DNA of 51,113 bases from SIG299 sp964544055 (GTDB lineage: Bacteria > Bacillota > Clostridia > Lachnospirales > Lachnospiraceae), in the NCBI GenBank assembly GCA_964544055.1, contig CAZJAA010000025.1, forward strand, positions 1-51,113, written 5' to 3'. Every line of letters begins with the position of its first letter. The stretch's first letter is position 1. A program made the position numbers and the translations under genes. The notes under the pieces are model-generated. The model ran no database searches and was not told where the DNA came from. It saw only the letters and a list, made by a program, of their open reading frames with translations. Positions 9,314 to 17,117 of the stretch are shown piece by piece.

Positions 9314-9315
9314 TA

Positions 9316-9780
9316 TTGGGAGATATTAAATGCAAAATAAAGCAGTTATCTGAAACATTAAATACAGAATTTGGAAGAGGTTTCTCAGTTGATACACTTG
9401 AAAATATGCGAAAGTTTTATCTTGTATATCAAGATAGAATTTCCGAGAACCTTTATCGGAATTTCGCTGTTGAAAAATCCGAAAAGGCTTTTCGGATTTT
9501 GGATGATGAGAAGCCATTTGCGTTGCCATGGTCACATTATGTGAAGCTGATGCGAATAGAAGATGAGTTTGCACGAAAATTTTATGAAACGGGATCTATT
9601 AAAAATAACTGGAGTCTGCCTGAATTAAAACGGCAGTGCGGAAGTGCTTTGTTTGAGAGGTTGGCACTTAGTACTGATAAAGATGGTATGAGGTAGTTGG
9701 CTGAAAAAGGACATGTTGTAGAAAAAACTTCAGATATTGTAAAAGCCCCCTATGTATTAGAGTTTTTGGGAGTTGATTAG
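9316..9780 (+). pseudogene. YhcG/DUF1016-type nuclease gene, truncated
   Basis: The frame reads LSETLNTEFGRGFSVDTLEN, then LPWSHYVKLMRIEDE and NNWSLPELKRQCGSALFERL, all hallmarks of the N-terminal half of YhcG/DUF1016 (PDDEXK nuclease) proteins. An in-frame TAG at 9694 interrupts it. The same frame then resumes with LAEKGHVVEKTSDIVKAPYV and ends at GVD-stop where the nuclease domain should begin. The start is also missing: only a TTG is available and the usual N-terminal helices are absent. Both ends and the catalytic domain are therefore lost. It belongs to the decayed part of the island. Confidence 0.8.
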
Positions 9781-9814
9781 CAGAAGCGTTAAAACAGAAA
9801 AGGTTGGATACATA

Positions 9815-10228
9815 ATGAATAAAAAATATACATTAAAAGTATTTCCTGCCGGTGCAGGAAGAGAGGTCTATCGAGTAATCGAGATATCCGGAGAGCATTC
9901 GCTCAATGACCTGTGCGGAATAATTTTGTCAGCGTTTGATTTTGCAGATGAGCATTTGTATGAGTTTTGCATGGATAACAAAATGTATAGTGATTACAGT
10001 TATCAGTCAGATCCGGAAAATGGTGAACCTTCTACAAAAGTAAAACTGGATAAGCTTGGTCTGGTGATAAAACAAAAATTTTTATTTCACTATGATTTTG
10101 GAGATGACTGGATGTTTACAATTACGGTTCAGAATATAACGGAAACAGCAGAAAAAACAGTGCGAAGGGTAATCAAAGAAAAAGGGACAATAGAGCAATA
10201 TGCTGTTTTGGAAGATTGGGAAGATTGA
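9815..10228 (+). CDS. Plasmid pRiA4b ORF-3-like protein
   Basis: This 137-residue protein matches the pRiA4b ORF-3 (IS1096 TnpR-like) fold, in which an initial beta strand (YTLKVFPAG) is followed by LNDLCGIILSAFDFADEHLYEF and later by FLFHYDFGDDWMFTI. These proteins are common passengers of mobile elements and defence islands; their biochemical role is unsettled. ATG 9815 begins the homologous region although its ribosome site is weak. It is the last island gene: chromate-transporter genes start six bases downstream with no clear ribosome site, which suggests a recombination junction close to this stop codon. Confidence 0.75.
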   Translation: MNKKYTLKVFPAGAGREVYRVIEISGEHSLNDLCGIILSAFDFADEHLYEFCMDNKMYSDYSYQSDPENGEPSTKVKLDKLGLVIKQKFLFHYDFGDDWMFTITVQNITETAEKTVRRVIKEKGTIEQYAVLEDWED

Positions 10229-10233
10229 AAATC

Positions 10234-10788
10234 ATGAACATATTACTCGAATTATTTTTAACATTTGCAAAAATCGGGTTATTTACCTTTGGCGGCGGCT
10301 ATGCCATGATTGCCGTCATTGACAATATTTGTGTAGAACAGAAAAAATGGATGACACATGACGAAATGATGGACATTGCGGTAATCGCAGAATCCACGCC
10401 GGGACCAGTTGCGATCAATTCGGCAACCCATGTAGGATATCGGTGTGCAGGAATTAAGGGGGCACTGGCGGCAACGGTCGGTATGGTGCTGCCGTCCTTT
10501 ACAATTATTTATCTGATTTCCATTTTTCTGGAACATTTTCTGGAATATACAGTGATTGCAAATGCATTTCAGGGAATCAAGGTTGGTGTAGGGATTTTAA
10601 TTTTTGATGCTGGAATAAAAATGTGGAAAAGGATGCCGGATAATACGTTGTCCCGTGGATTACTGTTGTTTGGACTGGCAGCAATGCTTGCCATTAATAT
10701 ATTTTCGGTAGGAATTTCTGCAGTGCTTCTGATATTGTGTGCAGCCAGTATCAGTCTGGCGGTATTTTTCGTAAAAAACAAAAACTAA
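10234..10788 (+). CDS. chrA: Chromate transporter, first half-size subunit
   Basis: This is a 184-residue short CHR-family membrane protein. It carries the family signatures FGGGYAMIAVIDN near the N-terminus and ESTPGPVAINSATHVGY at about residue 50, followed by several hydrophobic helices. Short CHR proteins work in pairs, and the next gene is the second half. The substrate may be chromate or another oxyanion; sequence does not settle this. ATG 10234 starts the conserved region; no convincing ribosome site is visible before it, possibly because the upstream DNA was replaced by the island. Confidence 0.88.
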   Translation: MNILLELFLTFAKIGLFTFGGGYAMIAVIDNICVEQKKWMTHDEMMDIAVIAESTPGPVAINSATHVGYRCAGIKGALAATVGMVLPSFTIIYLISIFLEHFLEYTVIANAFQGIKVGVGILIFDAGIKMWKRMPDNTLSRGLLLFGLAAMLAINIFSVGISAVLLILCAASISLAVFFVKNKN

Positions 10789-10841
10789 AGAAGCCCCCTC
10801 TGTTCGCAGGGGTTTACAGTTTTGCTTTGGGATGGAGGAAT

Positions 10842-11405
10842 ATGATGTATCTGGAATTATTTTTGGGATTTTTATATGTGGGCTGCTTTTCTTTTGGAGG
10901 AGCTTACGGTGCCATTCCGCTGATTCGGGATGTGGTGCTGGGACAGGGGTGGCTGACGGATGCCGAGCTGACGTATATGATTGCTGTCAGCGAATCCACG
11001 CCGGGACCGATTATGGTAAACCTTGCCACCTATGTGGGAAGCATACAGGGTGGATTTTTGGGAAGTCTGCTTGCAACTACGGCAGTGGTGATTCCGTCCT
11101 TTGTGGTGATGCTTCTGATAACAGCAGTGCTCAAAAATGCTATGAAGAATCCGGCGGTACAGGCAGTGTTTGCCGGGATGAAACCATGCATTGTCGGCAT
11201 TATTCTGGCAACCGGACTGTATATGCTGCTTGGCAGCTGCTTTTTTGCACCGGGCATGGATGTCCGGGCACTGGTGATTACCGGTATTTTAGCGATGATT
11301 TTATATGTATTGCCCCGCATGAAAAAGCTGGGAATTCATAAGCCGTCACCAATCCTGCTGATTCTTATTTCCGCAGGGCTTGGTATCGTGGTGTATGGAT
11401 TGTGA
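10842..11405 (+). CDS. chrA: Chromate transporter, second half-size subunit
   Basis: This 187-residue CHR-family partner carries FGGAYGAIPLIRDVVL and ESTPGPIMVNLATYVG, the counterparts of the motifs in the preceding gene. Several transmembrane helices follow. Two ATG codons lie at 10842 and 10845; GGAGG at 10834-10838 favours the second by spacing. The pair likely forms an antiparallel heterodimer, as known for split CHR proteins. The 53-bp gap between the halves contains a GC-rich CCCC/GGGG hairpin. Confidence 0.88.
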   Translation: MMYLELFLGFLYVGCFSFGGAYGAIPLIRDVVLGQGWLTDAELTYMIAVSESTPGPIMVNLATYVGSIQGGFLGSLLATTAVVIPSFVVMLLITAVLKNAMKNPAVQAVFAGMKPCIVGIILATGLYMLLGSCFFAPGMDVRALVITGILAMILYVLPRMKKLGIHKPSPILLILISAGLGIVVYGL

Positions 11406-11436
11406 TGTGTTATACATAAACAGGGAGGAGAGAAGC

Positions 11437-11493
11437 ATGCAGCCATATCTTTCGCAATTTGAGTTTCCTGATGCAGATCAGGAGTTAGTGTGA
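11437..11493 (+). other. Very short reading frame in a 290-bp gap
   Basis: A good GGGAGGAG site precedes an 18-codon frame, MQPYLSQFEFPDADQELV. The wording resembles the N-terminus of clostridial AAA ATPases, so this may be the stub of a deleted gene; that is a weak memory-based match. The remaining stretch to 11696 holds small inverted repeats (TCACA/TGTGA, TTTCTTAAGAAA) and an unconvincing 57-codon frame from GTG 11490, but no RNA family I recognise. Confidence 0.25.
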
Positions 11494-11696
11494 AAAATCA
11501 CATTGATATGCTGATTGTTTCCCAAACAACTAAAATTGTTGGCTATTTGTGCCTGAGCGTCACAAAAAGCTGTGATGGCAGAACAGAAATCGCCTGCGCG
11601 AATTTCTTAAGAAACTTTGTTTCTTTTGTCTCGTCGCAAAAAACGCTCCGGAATGGAGATTAGTATGGGAAAATGAAAAAGATAAGGAGAACCGCA

Positions 11697-12692
11697 ATGA
11701 AAAAATTCAAAAAAATAGAACAACAATGGTTGAATCCGGAAATTCCGGAGGATGCATACATAACCGAACTGGAGCAGAAAAGCCGGAAGTTGCTGGAGCT
11801 TGCCGAAGATACCAAAAAGCGTGCACAGGAGGTTTATGTGACACTGCCGGAGATGGAAGATTTTACGGAAGTGGAGAAGCAGGTGGATTCGTTAAAACGT
11901 GCTTCCGCTGTCATGCTGAAAACAATGGAGCAAACCTACGCAGTCAGTGATGAGATGAGCGCCCGCTGCAAGGATATCACAAAGCAGCGCAAAAAACGCC
12001 GTCTGGTGCCCAATGCACCGTCGAATACAGTGATTGATCTGCATGAGCAGAAAGCAAAGCATTTTGCAAGTGGTGTGAACTTATACAAGCTGCTGCTTGT
12101 CTGCTTCATTGGCAGCTTTGCCGGAGTTGTGGTAGAACTTTTGTGGTGTCTGCTCCGACATGGATATCTGGAAAGCCGTTCCGGTCTGGTGTATGGTCCG
12201 TTTAATCTGCTGTATGGTGCAGGGGCGGTGGCATTGACCGGATGCCTGTATAAATTCCGAAATAACGGTGCATGGATTTCATTTTTTGGAGGAATGATTG
12301 TCGGAAGTGCAGTAGAGTATTTATGTTCCTGGGGACAGGAGGTACTGTTTGGCTCCCGCTCCTGGGATTACAGTTCTGTGCCGTTTAATATCAATGGACG
12401 TATTTGCCTGCTGTACTCCTTTTTCTGGGGCTTTCTGGGCGTTTGGTGGATTAAAGATGTATATCCGCGTATGGCAAAGTGGATACTGAAAATACCAAAT
12501 AAATGCGGCAAGATTTTAACATGGTGCTTTACTGTGTTTTTTATCGTAAATGCTCTGGTTTCTCTTGCTGCGGTTGGAAGATGGTCGGAGCGTGTGGAAG
12601 GACTGGCACCGTCGAATGCGTTGGAAGAACTGTTAGATGAACGTTTCCCGGATGAGCGCCTGGAACGGATTTACGCAAACATGGAGTGGTGA
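11697..12692 (+). CDS. Putative membrane protein of the CmpB (ABC-transporter type IV) family
   Basis: This 331-residue protein has a soluble, charged, coiled-coil-rich N-terminal part (about residues 1-125), then five or six membrane helices. The membrane part contains YGPFNLLYGAGAVALT and SAVEYLCSWGQEVLFGSRSWDYS, which match the PF06541 CmpB-like family often annotated as a putative ABC transporter permease. The extra N-terminal coiled coil is longer than in most members. ATG 11697 has AAGGAGA six bases upstream and is preferred over the in-frame ATG at 11673. No ATPase partner is adjacent, so a transport role is unproven. Confidence 0.7.
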   Translation: MKKFKKIEQQWLNPEIPEDAYITELEQKSRKLLELAEDTKKRAQEVYVTLPEMEDFTEVEKQVDSLKRASAVMLKTMEQTYAVSDEMSARCKDITKQRKKRRLVPNAPSNTVIDLHEQKAKHFASGVNLYKLLLVCFIGSFAGVVVELLWCLLRHGYLESRSGLVYGPFNLLYGAGAVALTGCLYKFRNNGAWISFFGGMIVGSAVEYLCSWGQEVLFGSRSWDYSSVPFNINGRICLLYSFFWGFLGVWWIKDVYPRMAKWILKIPNKCGKILTWCFTVFFIVNALVSLAAVGRWSERVEGLAPSNALEELLDERFPDERLERIYANMEW

Positions 12693-12713
12693 AAATTCAA
12701 ACAGCTCTGCCTA

Positions 12714-12742
12714 TTGACAATTGAGAAAAATTATGCAATAAT
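12714..12742 (+). promoter_or_regulatory. Promoter of the mntP riboswitch transcript
   Basis: TTGACA and AATAAT are 17 bp apart and lie directly upstream of the riboswitch, with the predicted start near 12749. Confidence 0.7.
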
Positions 12743-12754
12743 TCTCTTTACATT

Positions 12755-12850
12755 AATCTGTGAGGGAGTAGCGAGCGCATAAGCGTAGCAAGTCAACATA
12801 CTGACCAGACGGTCTGGCTTGTTTTAAAACGCGAGACTCATGTATAACTG
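12755..12850 (+). promoter_or_regulatory. yybP-ykoY manganese riboswitch
   Basis: The aptamer shows the conserved loop GGGAGTAGC at 12764, the AAGTCA...GGCTT arm with an internal CCAGA/TCTGG helix, and the second conserved loop CGCGAGACTCA at about 12830. In known members, Mn2+ docks the two loops and turns on efflux genes. The following gene is mntP, the classic target, which strengthens the call. An intrinsic terminator lies 50 bases downstream, so control is probably by transcription antitermination. Confidence 0.87.
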
Positions 12851-12899
12851 TCCAGCTATGCATGAAGTCTGTCTATTAATATTATTGATAAATAAGACT

Positions 12900-12935
12900 G
12901 GGTATAGCCGATGGCTGTACTCGGTTTTTTATTTT
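12900..12935 (+). terminator. Terminator hairpin of the manganese riboswitch
   Basis: A 10-bp stem (GGGTATAGCC with GGCTGTACTC, two G-T pairs) has a 3-base loop and is followed by GG and six T residues. It lies between the aptamer and mntP and would be the off state of the switch. Confidence 0.8.
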
Positions 12936-13022
12936 GCGAAAAGCTTACCAGGTGAAATAAGGAACGCTTCACTATTCTATCTCACAAAAGAAGAAGCATA
13001 CTATTAAGTATCAAGGAGGATT

Positions 13023-13613
13023 ATGATGGAGTGGAATTTTGTGTTTTTCTTTAACAGCGTGTTATTAGGTGTAGGGCTTGCGATGGACGCATTTTCGGTA
13101 TCGCTGGCAAATGGTCTGAATGAACCGGAGATGAAAAGTGGGAAGCTTTGCGGTATTGCAGGTGTTTTTGCGGCATTTCAGGCAGCCATGCCGATGCTTG
13201 GCTGGATTTGTGTACATACGATAGTGGAAAAGTTTCAGGCATTTGAAAAGTTTATCCCGTTTATTGCCCTGATTCTTCTAGCATATATTGGAGGAAAAAT
13301 GCTGTTGGAGGGTTTGAAAAAAGATGCCGCTGAGGAAAATGAGTGCCGTGCGGTTGGAGTTTCGGCACTGCTTTTGCAAGGTGTGGCAACCTCAATTGAT
13401 GCGTTATCGGTTGGATTTACCATTGCAGAATATGGTTTTGCCATGGCTCTGGTATGTTCTTTGATTATTGCGGCAGTTACGTTTTTTATCTGTGCTGCCG
13501 GGCTTATGATTGGAAAAAAATTCGGAACAAAGCTTGCCAATAAGGCTTCGGTTCTTGGTGGTGTAATTTTAATTCTGATTGGCTTGGAAATTTTTCTGAC
13601 CGGAATTTTATAA
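13023..13613 (+). CDS. mntP: Manganese efflux pump MntP
   Basis: MntP exports Mn2+ to prevent toxicity. The protein has 196 residues and six predicted membrane helices in two homologous halves. Each half has the metal-binding signature: GVGLAMDAFSVSLANG near residue 20 and GVATSIDALSVGFTIAEYG near residue 125, with the key aspartates preserved. AAGGAGG ends four bases before ATG 13023; the second ATG at 13026 has better spacing and may be the true start. The yybP-ykoY riboswitch directly upstream gives manganese-responsive control and confirms the assignment. Confidence 0.95.
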   Translation: MMEWNFVFFFNSVLLGVGLAMDAFSVSLANGLNEPEMKSGKLCGIAGVFAAFQAAMPMLGWICVHTIVEKFQAFEKFIPFIALILLAYIGGKMLLEGLKKDAAEENECRAVGVSALLLQGVATSIDALSVGFTIAEYGFAMALVCSLIIAAVTFFICAAGLMIGKKFGTKLANKASVLGGVILILIGLEIFLTGIL

Positions 13614-13766
13614 AGCTGAAAAATCGGCAAAGTCTGCTGGTAAAGTTTTATTTTTTAAAATTTTCCTCTGTAAAAGTAAGAAAAAATGTTGTATACTGTA
13701 GGAAATTGTTACCGGAACGAGAAATGCTTCCGGCAAACTTTCAGATATGCGTTTTCCATTTTTAAT

Positions 13767-13781
13767 GTACACACTGTGTAC
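13767..13781. promoter_or_regulatory. Operator-like palindrome
   Basis: GTACACA and TGTGTAC flank one central C, a perfect 7-1-7 palindrome in the 259-bp gap before the hydrolase cluster. It has the size of a dimeric regulator site. No regulator gene is adjacent and no promoter boxes are clear around it. Confidence 0.3.
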
Positions 13782-13917
13782 GCATTGAGAAAATGTCATG
13801 CATATCCAAAATTTATCTCAGAATACTTTTTTCAAAAATTCCGGGAGTACATATAAATTGACAGGGAGGAAAGTGTGGGCGTGTGGTTTAGGCATATTGC
13901 TTTACACGACAGAAACG

Positions 13918-14694
13918 ATGCATAAAAAAGAATTTAAAATACAGCATCATGGCAGAATCAGTGATTGTTTCTATTATAAGCCGGAAAACATGGCAGAGGG
14001 AGAAAAATGTCCGGCGGTCATTTTCAGCCATGGCTTTGATGGCTTTAAGAGGGATTTCAGAACATCGGCAAAATACTACGCCGGTACCGGTATCTGCGGG
14101 GTATGTCACGGCTTTTGCGGTGGTGGAAGAAGAGATGAGGTCAGCGGGCTTTCTACAACACAGATGAATCATTTTACTGAGCTGGAGGATTTGCTTGCCG
14201 TGGTGGAAGAAGTGACAAGCTGGGAGTGGATTGACGAGACAAAGGTATTTTTACTTGGCAGCAGTATGGGCGGTCTGGTGTCCGCAATGGCAGCCGAGCA
14301 GTTAAAAGAAAAAATCCGTGGATTGATTCTGTTATTCCCGGCATTTTGTATGTTGGATAATCAGGAAACTCGTTTTCCAAAGCCGGAGCATATGAAAGGT
14401 GATTTTGCTTTCTGGGACGTGCCGCTTGGAAAACAGTTTTTTGAGGTTTCCAAGGATTATATTATCTGGGAACACCTGGGGAAATTTAAAAATCCGGTAC
14501 TTTTTATGCACGGAACTGCGGATCATATTGTGCCGATTGACTACAGCTACAAAGCTAAAACCTATTACCAGGATGCCAGACTGGAAACGTTTTTAGATGA
14601 GGACCATGGATTTACCAAGGAAGGCAACCGACGCATGGAGGCAATGGCACTCTATTTTATTCATGACTGCCTTGGCAGGGAAAGTGAAAGGTGA
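13918..14694 (+). CDS. Alpha/beta hydrolase
   Basis: This is a 258-residue serine hydrolase of the alpha/beta fold. The nucleophile elbow is GSSMGG near residue 117, the acidic residue lies in HGTADHIVP, and the histidine is in DEDHGF. The oxyanion strand reads AVIFSHGFDGFKRDF. The substrate cannot be deduced; family members include esterases and acyl peptidases. The start is uncertain: ATG 13918 fits homologous N-termini but lacks a ribosome site, whereas the in-frame GTG at 13873 has GGAGG three bases before it and would add 15 residues. The next gene begins three bases after the stop, so both are probably co-transcribed. Confidence 0.85.
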   Translation: MHKKEFKIQHHGRISDCFYYKPENMAEGEKCPAVIFSHGFDGFKRDFRTSAKYYAGTGICGVCHGFCGGGRRDEVSGLSTTQMNHFTELEDLLAVVEEVTSWEWIDETKVFLLGSSMGGLVSAMAAEQLKEKIRGLILLFPAFCMLDNQETRFPKPEHMKGDFAFWDVPLGKQFFEVSKDYIIWEHLGKFKNPVLFMHGTADHIVPIDYSYKAKTYYQDARLETFLDEDHGFTKEGNRRMEAMALYFIHDCLGRESER

Positions 14695-14697
14695 AAA

Positions 14698-15483
14698 ATG
14701 TATATTCCGGAGGAAATAGAAAAATACATTAACAAAGAGGAAGCAAAGAAAGACAGTGTTGGCATGTCCGGGGCATCCGTGCTGTTTTTTGAGGACAAAG
14801 TATTAAAGATACAGGAAGCCGGAGAAGAGGCAGAACGGGAATATCAGGTGCTTTGCTGGTTAGAAGACAGACTTCCGGTGCCAAAGGTGCTTTGCCGGGT
14901 CGTAGACGACGGAAAAGACTATCTGCTGATGACAAAGCTTCCGGGAAAAATGTCGTGTGAGGATGAATATCTGGAAAATACGGATATGCTTGCAACGGCA
15001 CTGGCAGAGGGCATTCATATGTTTCAGAAAATAGATATTTCCGATTGCCCATTTTCAAACAATCTGGATGAAAAGCTGCGCATGGCGGCTTATAACGTGG
15101 AGCATGACCTTGTGGATATGGAAAATGTAAATCCGGATACCTTTGGAAAGGGCGGTTTTAAAAATCCAAAATCGCTGCTTCGATGGCTGAAGAAAAACCG
15201 TCCGGAGGAAGAACTGGTATTTTCACACGGTGATTTCTGTCTTCCCAACGTGTTTTTGCAGGAAGGAAAAATCAGCGGCTTTTTAGACCTGGGAAGAGCA
15301 GGGGTGGCAGATAAATATCAGGATATGGCACTTTGTTACCGCAGTCTGTTAGGCAATTTAGAGGGAAAATACGGTGGAAAAAGCTTTCACAAGGTTGATC
15401 CGATGATTTTGTTCCGGAAGCTTGGCTTTAAGGCAGACTGGAATAAGGTGCGGTATTATATTTTACTGGATGAATTATTTTAA
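14698..15483 (+). CDS. Aminoglycoside 3'-phosphotransferase-like kinase
   Basis: This 261-residue protein has the fold and length of APH(3') enzymes, which phosphorylate kanamycin and neomycin. It shows the catalytic loop FSHGDFCLPNVFL near residue 176, the metal-binding GFLDLGRAGVADKYQDMAL near 195, and an ending (KVRYYILLDELF) nearly the same as that of APH(3')-IIIa. The N-terminal SGASVLFFEDKVLKIQ corresponds to the ATP-binding loop. It sits in a metabolic-looking cluster rather than on a visible mobile element, so it may be an intrinsic gene. Whether it confers resistance cannot be told from sequence; related kinases act on other substrates. An AAAGGTG site overlaps the previous stop codon. 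Confidence 0.82.
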   Translation: MYIPEEIEKYINKEEAKKDSVGMSGASVLFFEDKVLKIQEAGEEAEREYQVLCWLEDRLPVPKVLCRVVDDGKDYLLMTKLPGKMSCEDEYLENTDMLATALAEGIHMFQKIDISDCPFSNNLDEKLRMAAYNVEHDLVDMENVNPDTFGKGGFKNPKSLLRWLKKNRPEEELVFSHGDFCLPNVFLQEGKISGFLDLGRAGVADKYQDMALCYRSLLGNLEGKYGGKSFHKVDPMILFRKLGFKADWNKVRYYILLDELF

Positions 15484-15495
15484 AGGATAATCAGA

Positions 15496-16077
15496 ATGTA
15501 TCATTATTATATGTTTCATAAACCGGCAGGTTGTATCACGGCACGAACGGATGCCAGACACAAAACAGTCATGGATTATTTCAAAGAGCTGGAGAACGAC
15601 AAGCTTTCTCCGGTGGGACGTCTAGACCTGGAAACAGAAGGTTTGCTGATTATTACTGATGATGGCGCCTGGAATCAGCAGATGACGCATCCGGAAAATA
15701 AAAAGGAAAAGTGTTACGAATTTTATGTTCTGGGAGAATTGACCGAGGAAAAGAAACTGAAACTGGAGCAGGGAGTGACAGTTATCGGCTCTGAAAAGCT
15801 GACAGCACCGGCAAAGGTGGAGGTGTTGGAGCTTACAACGCTTGGACAGGTACTCCCCACACTTCCAAAGCCACTGGATGAAAAATATTCCCACAATCGT
15901 TCGACACATCCGGTCACTAAGGGAAGAATCACCATTACCGAGGGAAGAAAGCGGCAGATACGCCGGATGATGAAAGCAGTGGGCTGTCTGGTGATTTATC
16001 TGAAGAGAATTTCCATGGGCGGCATTGTCCTGGATGAGACGCTGGCTCCGGGGGAGTGGAAGGAAATTGAAATATAA
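15496..16077 (+). CDS. RsuA-family pseudouridine synthase lacking the S4 domain
   Basis: The protein isomerises uridine to pseudouridine in RNA, probably 16S rRNA as for RsuA. At 193 residues it starts directly at the catalytic domain (MFHKPAGCITARTD), without the S4 RNA-binding domain that normally adds about 40-60 residues. The catalytic aspartate is in GRLDLETEGLL near residue 43. The terminal ITEGRKRQIRRMMKAVG is also typical. It follows the kinase gene by 12 bp. Truncated RsuA-like proteins occur in Firmicutes, so this is probably natural rather than damaged. Confidence 0.88.
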   Translation: MYHYYMFHKPAGCITARTDARHKTVMDYFKELENDKLSPVGRLDLETEGLLIITDDGAWNQQMTHPENKKEKCYEFYVLGELTEEKKLKLEQGVTVIGSEKLTAPAKVEVLELTTLGQVLPTLPKPLDEKYSHNRSTHPVTKGRITITEGRKRQIRRMMKAVGCLVIYLKRISMGGIVLDETLAPGEWKEIEI

Positions 16078-16089
16078 CCCGGAACAGAC

Positions 16090-16118
16090 TTCACAATATG
16101 GACAAAAAGTGGTATAAT
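16090..16118 (+). promoter_or_regulatory. Promoter for manA
   Basis: TTCACA and a perfect TATAAT are 17 bp apart. The predicted transcript start near 16125 leaves room for a ribosome site only if manA starts at the TTG of 16158. Confidence 0.7.
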
Positions 16119-16157
16119 ATAATGCGATAATTAATGCAGAAAGGCCAGGTAACTACC

Positions 16158-17117
16158 TTGAGAGAAATTTTATTTTTAAAGCCCGTCTTTAAACAGATGA
16201 TTTGGGGCGGCAACCGGATGGCAGCAGAGTATGGCTATGACATTCCGGGGGACAACACAGGAGAGTGCTGGGCAATCAGTGCACATCAAAACGGTGACGG
16301 CACAATTTCAGGCGGCACTTATGATGGGGTTACATTAAGCACGCTTTACAAAGAACACAGAGAATTATTCGGCAACAGCACAGAGAAGGTTTTTCCGCTG
16401 CTGGTTAAAATTATTGATGCAAAAGCAGACTTATCCATTCAGGTGCATCCGGATGATGTATATGCAAAGGTGTACGAAAATGGTTCTCTTGGAAAAACGG
16501 AATGCTGGTACATTTTAGACTGTGATGAGGATGCTACCATTGTCATTGGACACAATGCAAAGGACAAGCAGGAGCTGCGGCAGATGATTGAGGAAAACCG
16601 CTGGGACGAGCTGATTTCCGTGCGACCAATAAAAAAAGGTGATTTCTTCCAGATTGAGCCCGGTACGGTACATGCCATCAAGGCAGGCACATTGATTTTA
16701 GAGACACAGCAGAGCAGTGATATTACTTATCGCTTGTATGATTATGGCAGATTGCAAAACGGTAAGCCAAGAGAATTACATATTGAAAAAAGCATAGATG
16801 TGATTACTTGTCCACATCAGGACAAAACAGCAGAAAATACAATGGAATCCGTGCAGGGTGCACAGATCCAGACAATGGTATCCTGTCCGTTTTATACGGT
16901 AAAGAAACTCTGCGTAAAGGGAGAAGCAGAGCTTTCTATGGACGGGGAATACCAGCTGTTCAGTGTAATCGGGGGAAATGGAACAATTGACGGCACGCCG
17001 GTAAAAAAAGGAGATCATTTTATTCTGCCAACCGGCTATGGTCACTTTAAGCTTTCGGGAGAGATGGAACTGATGACATCGTACACAATCAAGAAAAAGG
17101 AGGTTTCATCCCGATGA
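16158..17117 (+). CDS. manA: Class I mannose-6-phosphate isomerase
   Basis: This zinc enzyme interconverts mannose-6-phosphate and fructose-6-phosphate. The 319-residue protein has the metal site IQVHPDD near residue 98, GKTECWYIL, and the histidine in EPGTVHAIKAGTLILETQQ. TTG 16158 is chosen because MREILFLKPVFKQMIWGG is the usual N-terminus and AAAGG lies upstream; ATG 16134 has no ribosome site and would begin about ten bases from the predicted transcript start. The stop overlaps the next gene's ATG by four bases, coupling the two. The operon continues into glycogen metabolism. Confidence 0.93.
   Translation: MREILFLKPVFKQMIWGGNRMAAEYGYDIPGDNTGECWAISAHQNGDGTISGGTYDGVTLSTLYKEHRELFGNSTEKVFPLLVKIIDAKADLSIQVHPDDVYAKVYENGSLGKTECWYILDCDEDATIVIGHNAKDKQELRQMIEENRWDELISVRPIKKGDFFQIEPGTVHAIKAGTLILETQQSSDITYRLYDYGRLQNGKPRELHIEKSIDVITCPHQDKTAENTMESVQGAQIQTMVSCPFYTVKKLCVKGEAELSMDGEYQLFSVIGGNGTIDGTPVKKGDHFILPTGYGHFKLSGEMELMTSYTIKKKEVSSR

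Noticed and set aside
10832..11341. 169-codon frame overlapping the second chromate transporter gene
   Set aside because: Cysteine- and glycine-rich out-of-frame translation without homology; the transporter frame has clear family motifs.
11490..11662. 57-codon frame from GTG after the short MQPYLS frame
   Set aside because: No ribosome site in proper position and no recognisable pattern; more likely noncoding sequence or a relic.
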